18,923 nucleotides of DNA from Planctomycetota bacterium. GTDB taxonomy: Bacteria > Planctomycetota > Planctomycetia > Planctomycetales > Planctomycetaceae. The position numbers and the translations under genes were made by a program. Below are positions 8,530 through 14,696 of the stretch, one piece after another. Where the stretch lies: positions 1 through 18,923 of the forward strand of contig JAJRTM010000534.1 of the NCBI GenBank assembly GCA_024278285.1. Direction: 5' to 3'. Each line of letters starts with the position of its first letter. Positions within the stretch are counted from its first letter, which is position 1. A model generated the notes under the pieces. The model was not told where the DNA came from and made no database searches. It saw nothing but the letters and a program-made list of their open reading frames with translations.

Positions 8530-9438
8530 ATGAGTCTGCACTTTGTCATGTCTGCCATCTTGGTTGTGATGCAACTATTATCGCTTACTATTCCCATTGT
8601 CGGTCTTGCAGATGATAAATTCGATAAAATGCTACAGCACTTTGAAGAACATGAATTTTCTTCAACTTCTTCAGCATCAGGCAATTCAAAAACTCTTCCC
8701 TATCGATTACTCAAGCCTGAATTTATAAAAAGTGGCAGAAAATACCCGCTTGTCATTTTCCTGCACGGTGCCGGAGAACGCGGCACAGACAACCAAATCC
8801 AATTACAATCTTTGCCAACATTGCTCGCACAACCCGCTTATCGAAAAAAACATCCTTGCTTTCTTGTCGTACCTCAATGTCCTTCAGAGCAAAGCTGGCA
8901 ACAACAGTTTCCTGCCTTGTTGAAAATCATCGAGCAGGTCATTCAAGAAAATCCTATCGATAAACGAAGAATCTATCTCACCGGATATTCCATGGGAGCC
9001 TACGGCACCTGGTCACTCGCTGCACTCCGCCCGGACCTCTTCGCAGCCGCTGTTCCCATCGCGGGAGGAGGCGATATACGAACAGCACACCGATTGATTG
9101 ATCTCCCCATCTGGGCAATCCATGGTGATGCTGACGAAACAGTACCAGTCAGCCAATCACTAGAAATGATCAATGCAATCCGCCAAGCAGGTGGCTCCCC
9201 CCACTACACCGAACTCAAAGGAATCGGTCACAACAGTTGGCCCCAAGCCTACACCGGCTCCAGCAGCATCCTCCCCTGGATGTTCGATCAGAAAAAACCA
9301 TGGTTCAAATTCACTTTCGAGAACTGTCTGATTATAATCATGCTGTTAATCGACGTGTTTGTCGCTTTCTGGCTCTACAAGATTTGTAGGAGTTCCATTG
9401 TTTCTAAAAAGCAAACAGAGATCGATAAAAAACAGTAA
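8530..9438 (+). CDS. Exported alpha/beta hydrolase (LpqC/carboxylesterase type) with C-terminal membrane anchor
   Basis: The 302-aa protein has a signal-peptide-like N terminus (about residues 1-26, ending IVGLA). FLHGAGERG at 77-85 is the oxyanion-side HG motif, and FLVVPQCP at 111-118 follows. GYSMG at 152-156 carries the nucleophile Ser154. HGDADETVP at 198-206 supplies the acid, probably Asp202, and GIGHNSW at 231-237 supplies His234. This is the layout of the planctomycete prolyl-oligopeptidase-like or phospholipase/carboxylesterase group of exported esterases. Residues about 266-284 form a C-terminal membrane helix followed by a basic tail, unusual for this group, so the catalytic domain is probably anchored and faces outward. 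No strong ribosome site is seen before the ATG at 8530; ATGs at codons 7 and 14 are alternatives but would shorten the signal. The substrate cannot be told from sequence. Confidence 0.9.
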   Translation: MSLHFVMSAILVVMQLLSLTIPIVGLADDKFDKMLQHFEEHEFSSTSSASGNSKTLPYRLLKPEFIKSGRKYPLVIFLHGAGERGTDNQIQLQSLPTLLAQPAYRKKHPCFLVVPQCPSEQSWQQQFPALLKIIEQVIQENPIDKRRIYLTGYSMGAYGTWSLAALRPDLFAAAVPIAGGGDIRTAHRLIDLPIWAIHGDADETVPVSQSLEMINAIRQAGGSPHYTELKGIGHNSWPQAYTGSSSILPWMFDQKKPWFKFTFENCLIIIMLLIDVFVAFWLYKICRSSIVSKKQTEIDKKQ

Positions 9439-9498
9439 CTTTTCCCTTTTCTGGTCACTTCTATCTTGACGTAATAATCTCAAACTGTAAGGTACTAG

Positions 9499-9519
9499 GT
9501 ATACAGAGTGAGTGTATAC
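9499..9519. promoter_or_regulatory. Inverted repeat, possible operator, upstream of the Cys-rich gene
   Basis: GTATACA (9499-9505), a 7-nt spacer, then TGTATAC (9513-9519) form a perfect 7-bp inverted repeat about 40-60 bp before the ATG at 9558. Half-site length, spacing and position fit a dimer-binding operator. Its left half plus spacer (9499-9511) matches 8441-8453 in the opposite orientation. A TTGACG at 9466-9471 could be a -35 box, but no good -10 is placed correctly. No regulator is encoded in the window. Confidence 0.4.
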
Positions 9520-9557
9520 ACAGATGGTCGTTACCCTAATCATTAGGAGAAACAGTT

Positions 9558-9896
9558 ATGAAACGGACACTTGTCATTTACGGTATTTTGAGTGTGGCGG
9601 CAGTATTTTTCTTGGAATATCGTGCCTCCGTCGGGGAAGTGCTCTTGAATCCCCATTTGGTTTACGGTGGCCAGACTGAGACCGCAAGACATGAGGGCAT
9701 TATCAGCTCCGATGGAACTATTTGTTCTGCAAGTGTGTACCCCTCTTGCGGTGGAGGAAAGTGTGGGTCGACAACAAAGTACAAAACGACAAGTATTGGA
9801 GGCTTTGCCCTAACAGCAGACGCTTATTGCGATACTAAGATGTGTGGGGCAGCTCAAATTGTTTGTGGATCTTTCAAACGCCCCAATTGCCATTAG
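9558..9896 (+). CDS. Small exported Cys-rich protein, candidate precursor peptide
   Basis: The 112-aa protein starts at an ATG with AGGAGA 7 nt upstream. Residues 5-19 (LVIYGILSVAAVFFL) are a membrane or signal helix. A short linker (EYRASVGEVLLNPHLVYGG) ends in Gly37-Gly38. The rest is small, polar and rich in Gly/Ser/Thr, with seven Cys at 56, 64, 69, 91, 96, 103 and 111 and no other hydrophobic helix, which fits a disulfide-bonded or modified exported domain. The layout (short membrane leader, 'EV-L-P' linker, Cys-rich core) recalls NVEALA-type peptides of Bacteroidota, but I see no NVEALA motif. The next gene downstream is a C39-like protein, so cleavage at or near the Gly-Gly is a reasonable guess; the linker does not match the classic double-glycine leader consensus (no Leu or Met at -7). 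I do not recognise a named family. Confidence 0.85.
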   Translation: MKRTLVIYGILSVAAVFFLEYRASVGEVLLNPHLVYGGQTETARHEGIISSDGTICSASVYPSCGGGKCGSTTKYKTTSIGGFALTADAYCDTKMCGAAQIVCGSFKRPNCH

Positions 9897-10124
9897 TCCT
9901 CTTTATCGAACTTTTATGGTCGTGGTTCGTTTATACCTAGAAGGTGTTTATAATTCATTCTCAATTCTGAAGCCCTCAGTTTTTTGAAATCACGGAATGG
10001 GGGGAAGCAGGTTTTTTCCTTGGTGATGATGCCGAGTCTGGGAAGCCCCGGGCTTCTCTTTTCCAGGGGGGCTGAATTCCAAGGCAGTTTCATAGGCTGG
10101 TTGTTCTATTTGTGAGGAGTTTAG
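9897..10124. other. Intergenic leader before the C39-like gene
   Basis: These 228 bp hold no gene that I can support. They contain the GC-rich hairpin at 10042-10056 and, at the right end, GAGGAG 5 nt before the ATG at 10125, a strong ribosome site. A weak CGAAC/GTTCG inverted repeat with a 13-nt loop lies near 9907-9930. Confidence 0.5.
10042..10060 (+). terminator. Possible attenuator or terminator hairpin after the Cys-rich gene
   Basis: GAAGCCC (10042-10048) can pair with GGGCTTC (10050-10056), giving a 6-7 bp GC-rich stem with a very tight loop, followed by TCTTTTCC. The T tract is interrupted, so termination would be partial at best. A partial stop here would leave more transcript of the small Cys-rich gene than of the large genes downstream, as is common for precursor peptides. 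Confidence 0.35.
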
Positions 10125-10727
10125 ATGACGGTAGGCTTACATTTTATCCCCTCCTCTATTTTGTTGCTTCTGTTTATCTCGCCAATTGATCAGGGTGAAA
10201 TGAATCCAGCAGCTTGGGCCAAATCTGGGGCATGTGGTGCGAATTCTCTATTTGTGCTTCTAGAGTTACAAGATGTGACTGTTGTTCACGGAAACTTGCT
10301 GGAGGAGTTGGCTCCCGACCCATTTATAGGGAATAGCATTGAACAGCTTGCAGAAGTGGCGCAAAGGCATGGCGTGAAATCTAAACTGCGGCGTGTTGAT
10401 GTCGGTGAATTTACAACTGTCCCCCTTCCTTTCATCGCCCACTTGAACGGGTTGGAAGGTGGAGGGACAGGGCATTTTATTACAGTTTATGACATTGCAT
10501 CTTCTGAGGGAGATGATGTCATTTTTTATTTTGACGGTACCAGTTGCCTTCCTATAAACACTAATTTTCACGCAATGAGAGATCGTTTGTCGGGTGCGGT
10601 TTTGGTGGTGTCGCCTCCTGTATTGCTAGCTGATCGAGGTAAGTCCTATAAAGTGATCATTGCAGTTGTTCTACTTGTGGCTGTGCTTTTTTTTGCGTTT
10701 CGTAAATTGGGTGTCTTAGGCTTTTGA
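10125..10727 (+). CDS. Peptidase-C39-like protein, exported with C-terminal anchor
   Basis: The 200-aa protein has GAGGAG 5 nt before its ATG. Residues 8-20 form a signal or membrane helix. SGACGANSLFVLL at 35-46 places Cys37 in the CG-(P/A)-N-(S/A)-L context of the planctomycete C39-like group. IEQLAEVAQRHGV follows at 72-84, then PFIAHL at 102-107, GHFITVYD at 116-123 with the likely catalytic His117, and FDG at 136-138 with Asp137 as third residue. The oxyanion Gln usual at six residues before the Cys is Trp31 here, so activity is uncertain. A C-terminal helix spans about 175-193 with a short basic tail, and there is no ABC transporter domain, unlike bacteriocin C39 exporters. It is 16 bp ahead of the next gene and lies downstream of the Cys-rich gene, its most plausible substrate; that link is inference. 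Confidence 0.8.
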   Translation: MTVGLHFIPSSILLLLFISPIDQGEMNPAAWAKSGACGANSLFVLLELQDVTVVHGNLLEELAPDPFIGNSIEQLAEVAQRHGVKSKLRRVDVGEFTTVPLPFIAHLNGLEGGGTGHFITVYDIASSEGDDVIFYFDGTSCLPINTNFHAMRDRLSGAVLVVSPPVLLADRGKSYKVIIAVVLLVAVLFFAFRKLGVLGF

Positions 10728-10743
10728 GAAGGTTCACCTGACA

Positions 10744-11358
10744 ATGGCGTTGTTGCTCATTATAAAGACTAAGATTACTTCCTTTATTGTGCTTTTATTC
10801 GTGGTAACCGTTGTAGTAGCACTTATTATATTTCTACCCGCTCTCTTTATTGAAGATGTCGCCCCATCTTTTCTAGCCCGCCCTCGTTCTGTCGAAGTTT
10901 ACACTGAAATGGAGAGTGGTTTTGGATTAGTAAAAGCAAAATTCTATCTGAATCGCATACTAAAATGGGCCGACATCAAAGGAGCCAATTCTCCTTCCAT
11001 CTCCGCTCATATCTCTCGTCTTTGCCAGCCAGTGATAGAATTCTTACCTGCTGATTCGTCGCAAATCCAATCCATTGAGCAGTTTCTTGAGAACGTAACC
11101 AACGATGAGAAGCTATACGATGGTGGGTTTCCAGTTATTATGCAATCAGAGTTTGGTGTGGCCTATCGGTGCATTTCTGGGACGAATCGCATTGATCGAA
11201 CATTCTACGGTTTCTCGCATCGCGATCAGGTTATAGCATCGTTGGCGGAGAATACGATTGGTTTAGATCATCCCGTGCGAACTCATCGGGGACGAGATGA
11301 TTACGATTTGGCGGATGTGCTTCGCGAGTCAATAATGCGAGTAAACCATAAATCATAA
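10744..11358 (+). CDS. N-terminal part of a toroid-like membrane-anchored protein, ended by an in-frame TAA
   Basis: This 204-aa frame starts at ATG 10744, 16 bp after the C39-like gene. Residues 13-36 are one membrane helix; the rest is predicted outside. The end (SHRDQVIASLAEN, LDHPV, then DLADVLRESI) reads like the front half of a planctomycete protein in which a helix 'Q.LA.La..G..L..P' is followed by 'L..L...s' and then 'LEWT..A'. That continuation is present in the same frame directly after the TAA at 11356-11358 and runs to 11907. I therefore read 10744-11907 as one gene of 387 codons broken by a single stop. I know no tested function for the family. Confidence 0.7.
   Translation: MALLLIIKTKITSFIVLLFVVTVVVALIIFLPALFIEDVAPSFLARPRSVEVYTEMESGFGLVKAKFYLNRILKWADIKGANSPSISAHISRLCQPVIEFLPADSSQIQSIEQFLENVTNDEKLYDGGFPVIMQSEFGVAYRCISGTNRIDRTFYGFSHRDQVIASLAENTIGLDHPVRTHRGRDDYDLADVLRESIMRVNHKS
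11356..11358 (+). other. In-frame stop codon splitting one long gene
   Basis: The frame before this TAA ends HKS and the frame after it goes on LEWTLIAYAYYI with no shift, reaching the next stop at 11907. The downstream ATG at 11431 is also in this frame (229 codons from 10744). A CAA (Gln) to TAA change would explain it with one base. Readthrough, a two-protein split with reinitiation, or a sequencing error are the alternatives. Confidence 0.7.
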
Positions 11359-11430
11359 CTTGAGTGGACCCTCATTGCTTACGCATATTACATCAACACA
11401 GAAAAGGATTGGAAAAATGGGCAGGGAGAC

Positions 11431-11907
11431 ATGATTTCTTTCAACTCTCTAGTTCAAATACTCCTCGATAAGCCGTACGAGCGTTCGCCATGTTCCGGTA
11501 CACACAAAGTCTATACGCTTTGCGTAATTCACAATATTGATCGTCGTTATGGCATTCTCTCGGCCGATAATCGCGAGCTTGTGGGGGCTGAAGTGGATTC
11601 TATCATAGGCATGCTCAGTACAACTCAACGTGCCTGTGGCGCTTGGGATCTCGATTGGCGTGGAGGCAAAAAAGTACCTACAATATCTGAGCGTGGGCAC
11701 AAGAGTGAGTTTGGTGATCGATTGCGCGTATCAAGCCACCTGCTGGAAGCTATGGCTTATCTCCCTGCCGAACATCGTGTAAGCTCAGAAAGTATGAGCA
11801 TGTGCATTAAATATTTAACCCAAGCACTTGAAGACGATCTTGCTTACAGCGATTTTTTGCCGGTGTCCACCCATGCGTTACGCGCCCTTTTATTACTAAC
11901 ATTATAG
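11431..11907 (+). CDS. C-terminal part of the toroid-like protein
   Basis: This is a 158-aa frame from ATG 11431, in frame with the gene before it; protein-like sequence already begins at 11359 (LEWTLIAYAYYI). SPCSGTHKVYTL at residues 19-30, ACGAWDLDW at 68-76, LRVSSHLLEAMAYLP at about 97-111 and STHALRALLLL near the end give a spaced pattern of Cys/His/Trp motifs on paired helices. This recalls the alpha/alpha toroid (prenyltransferase or terpene-cyclase repeat) folds, but only as a pattern match. GGGAG lies just 2 nt before ATG 11431, poor spacing for reinitiation. The stop is 7 bp before the next gene. If 10744-11907 is one disrupted gene, this piece may not be translated. Confidence 0.65.
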   Translation: MISFNSLVQILLDKPYERSPCSGTHKVYTLCVIHNIDRRYGILSADNRELVGAEVDSIIGMLSTTQRACGAWDLDWRGGKKVPTISERGHKSEFGDRLRVSSHLLEAMAYLPAEHRVSSESMSMCIKYLTQALEDDLAYSDFLPVSTHALRALLLLTL

Positions 11908-11914
11908 GTGCCTT

Positions 11915-13072
11915 ATGTGTACATGTTTGCGTCCATTCTTAAGGCCTACTGCCTTGTGGATTTTTTCTTTTTGTTTATATTTTCCGCAACTCAATTTTAC
12001 TGATTCCGCTGTGGCGTCCGGTGCTAACAAAAATCAGATGTCTGCAAGAAATATTATTGAGGAGATTCAATCACGGCGAGATCGCGTTCAGCGACTTCTC
12101 GTGGAGTATTCAAGCCAAATGGATTTTGATTCCGATGCTATTGCTGCCGGATTGTCGCAGGGGTTCGTTATAAAATCTTCGTGCAAATTGGTGTTTAATG
12201 GGGAACATCGCCGATTGGATAAGTCTTCTTACACAGCTGAAGCACTCAGGGCAGGTACGCCTACAAAAGAGCGAAATGCGTTTTATCAAGGTAAGAGCTA
12301 TCAAGAGCAATCAAGTATCCTAAGTATTGGTACCGGAAAATCCGCCACTACAGAAGCTAACGTCTATTTTAATTCCCTTCTCTGGCCATTTTCAGACATG
12401 GAGAAGCGAGGTGTTGCTGAAGCTAAGGGGAATTCACACTTCCTGCCATCATTTTTCCTGGAGTATGCAGGCGAACTCTCTTTGCGAAAAAATCTAAATG
12501 CTAATGAAGGGTACACACATGAGATCTCTCGTCGTGATGGCTTACGTACAATTTGGATCGATGCCAATAACAACTTTGCGATTGTCAAGGCTGAAATACT
12601 TAATCCTATTCCTGGTACATCGTCATGGCTTTACACATATGACAACTTCATTGCCCACGATGATATTGCATGGCCGCAGAAAGTGACTTGCAAGCACACC
12701 TTTATAGATAAAAATGGAGCAACAGACAAAGTTATAGGCACAGCGACTATTCATATACTTGTATCCCGTATTGAGTTCGGTCCATTTGAAGAGAGTAACT
12801 TCATTATTGAGCCAATACCTGGGCAGATGGTATGCAACACTGACACTGGCGAACTCTACACATATGCTGCCCCCACAGATGGCAGAATTGATGCCAGTCT
12901 TGCAAAGATCAAAACTCACATTTTAATGAATGAGAATCCTGGTCAACGACATGGTCGATCAATTAGAAACTGGACCTCGCTCACGTATCTGGTCCTGGGC
13001 AATGTGGTTGTCATGGTGATAATACTGCTAGTTGTTATTGCCAAAAAATCACGTGCCAAGGATCGTCATTGA
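11915..13072 (+). CDS. LolA-like exported protein with C-terminal membrane anchor
   Basis: The 385-aa protein starts at ATG 11915 with AGGTG 4-5 nt upstream. Residues about 10-34 are a signal peptide (TALWIFSFCLYF ... SAVASG). The middle consists of alternating polar strands with segments such as CKLVFNGEHRRLD, TIWIDANNNFAIVKAEI and AWPQKVTCKHTF, as in the half-barrel LolA/outer-membrane lipoprotein-sorting fold seen in many planctomycete proteins. The segment FIIEPIPGQMVCNTDTGELY (about 288-307) followed by DGRID and a C-terminal helix near 355-375 with a basic tail keeps it membrane-bound. LolA-type proteins carry lipidated clients; whether this one does is unknown. It overlaps the next gene (TGATG), so translation of the two is probably coupled. 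Confidence 0.78.
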   Translation: MCTCLRPFLRPTALWIFSFCLYFPQLNFTDSAVASGANKNQMSARNIIEEIQSRRDRVQRLLVEYSSQMDFDSDAIAAGLSQGFVIKSSCKLVFNGEHRRLDKSSYTAEALRAGTPTKERNAFYQGKSYQEQSSILSIGTGKSATTEANVYFNSLLWPFSDMEKRGVAEAKGNSHFLPSFFLEYAGELSLRKNLNANEGYTHEISRRDGLRTIWIDANNNFAIVKAEILNPIPGTSSWLYTYDNFIAHDDIAWPQKVTCKHTFIDKNGATDKVIGTATIHILVSRIEFGPFEESNFIIEPIPGQMVCNTDTGELYTYAAPTDGRIDASLAKIKTHILMNENPGQRHGRSIRNWTSLTYLVLGNVVVMVIILLVVIAKKSRAKDRH

Positions 13073-14637
13073 TGCGTACGAACGAGTTCGAACGTTCTAA
13101 GGTGGGTCTACACCATTTCGCACTGTTGTCGTTTGCAATATCTACCGTTGCAGTGCTGATCTTGAGCCAAACGTTGTGTTACAACCTTCATGATCGACCG
13201 TACGAGGAAAACGTTGTTCCTGCATATCTTGCACTTAACTTAGATGGACACACCTCACTTCATCCATTTGAGCACCCAGCAATCTTACCGAGAATGATCG
13301 CTCGTCTGGATGCCTGGCCAGTAAATAGCGTCTTCTGGAGCCTGATGATTCTTCGTATGAGTGGGTGTTGTATCTTCATCTTGGCTCTTGGTGCTATCTG
13401 TCATAGCCTTTGGGAGGAAGGAAAAAAATATTGGAGCATCCATTCAGTTGAACTGATCATTTTCTTCTGCTGTATAGTCTGTCTGCCTACGATTGCTATG
13501 CACCTCTTTCGCGCAACCCCTTTTCCATTGGTACTTCTTTCAATATGGGCAATTATTCGATTTGGCTTGGCGACACCTACTCCCCTTTCTATTCTCCTGA
13601 CCGCACTGGCCTCTTTCACCGCCATCTCGACCTTTGTGTACGGGATCATACTTGTTGTCGCTGCGATGCTATCACTCTCAATTATTCTTGTTATCAATAC
13701 CAAGTATATGCAAGCGGTCTACATCGGCAGTACAGTCCTGGTTACTACTTTGCTGACGGTATACCTCGACTATGACGTGTTTCGCGATCTGTATCATGGA
13801 CTCCAGGATCATTATTGGGCACAAAGACTTCCAGAAAATGTATTATACCTATGGAGACCGTTTTACCTCTTGTGGGCGCGGACTATAGGATATGGGTGGC
13901 CATTCTTATCGAGTGTTCTTTCATGTTTCAGCTTCTTACTGAGTCTGTTTTGCATAGCAAGGTCTAGGCAGCAGCCTCGCCTGGCTGCGTTCTCACTCAC
14001 CTATCTTTTGAGCTACCTACTGTTTTTCTTTGTACAGGCAATTTCGGGAAAACCCATATTTATAGCCTACTCGAGTACTGTTTTTTTATTCATGGGGTGC
14101 ATTCCAGCAATTAGTCTTCTGGCAATTCCATCTGTAAAGTTTGTTACTCAGTGTCTCTTGTACTGTGTAGCATTAGTAACAATGTTTAACAGTATCGACA
14201 AGCTCAATGACCTGAGTCACTGGGGCAGCATGCATCGACCAGCACTGTTTGTTGATAAATTAACCGACGCGGAAGAGGATGGATCTATCACGATGTGTGG
14301 TTCGAGAGTTTTTTTCACTCTAGTTCCTTTTCTTAGTCGGGATGATTTTGAACGAGTGAGAATCGTATCATGTAATCGTATTACATGTGATAAGTTTGTC
14401 TCTGCTGGCCTACTTAAAGATCGCACTTTTCTTACCTTCCGCGATGCAGTTAAGAATGACGATCAGGTGATAGGCATTGTTGTATCAGCGGAAGCACAAA
14501 AACTATATGCTGAAACAGGATCTGCAGAGACGCTTGAAGAATTCTATCTGCCAGTACCGTGCTATCCGGTTGGATTAGTGAGTGGGCGCATTTATCGACT
14601 TCCTGAAAGTAGGGCACGTATTGAGACTCCGCCTTAA
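13072..14637 (+). CDS. Polytopic membrane protein, GT-C glycosyltransferase-like
   Basis: The ATG at 13072 shares its A with the TGA of the previous gene, and AAGGAT lies 8 nt upstream; a TTG one codon earlier is possible but less likely. The 521-aa protein has roughly ten hydrophobic helices from about residue 18 to 380 and then a soluble tail of about 140 residues. The first outer loop contains LALNLDGHTSLHPFEHPAIL with acidic residues just before it, which resembles the acidic or HPP loop of GT-C (PMT/ArnT-like) enzymes. I cannot place it in a named family. It sits between the LolA-like gene and a clearer GT39-type gene, which favours a role in sugar transfer at the membrane; that is inference. 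Confidence 0.72.
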   Translation: MRTNEFERSKVGLHHFALLSFAISTVAVLILSQTLCYNLHDRPYEENVVPAYLALNLDGHTSLHPFEHPAILPRMIARLDAWPVNSVFWSLMILRMSGCCIFILALGAICHSLWEEGKKYWSIHSVELIIFFCCIVCLPTIAMHLFRATPFPLVLLSIWAIIRFGLATPTPLSILLTALASFTAISTFVYGIILVVAAMLSLSIILVINTKYMQAVYIGSTVLVTTLLTVYLDYDVFRDLYHGLQDHYWAQRLPENVLYLWRPFYLLWARTIGYGWPFLSSVLSCFSFLLSLFCIARSRQQPRLAAFSLTYLLSYLLFFFVQAISGKPIFIAYSSTVFLFMGCIPAISLLAIPSVKFVTQCLLYCVALVTMFNSIDKLNDLSHWGSMHRPALFVDKLTDAEEDGSITMCGSRVFFTLVPFLSRDDFERVRIVSCNRITCDKFVSAGLLKDRTFLTFRDAVKNDDQVIGIVVSAEAQKLYAETGSAETLEEFYLPVPCYPVGLVSGRIYRLPESRARIETPP

Positions 14638-14696
14638 TTTGATGATGACCATTCTAAATTTCCACAATGTGGTGACCATGCAGTCACAGCTGCCCT

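Noticed and set aside
9907..9930. CGAAC/GTTCG inverted repeat as a terminator for the Cys-rich gene
   Set aside because: A 5-bp stem with a 13-nt loop and no T run is too weak.
11356..11358. Recoding of the stop as selenocysteine or pyrrolysine
   Set aside because: The codon is TAA, which is used for neither, and no SECIS-like or PYLIS-like structure was seen.
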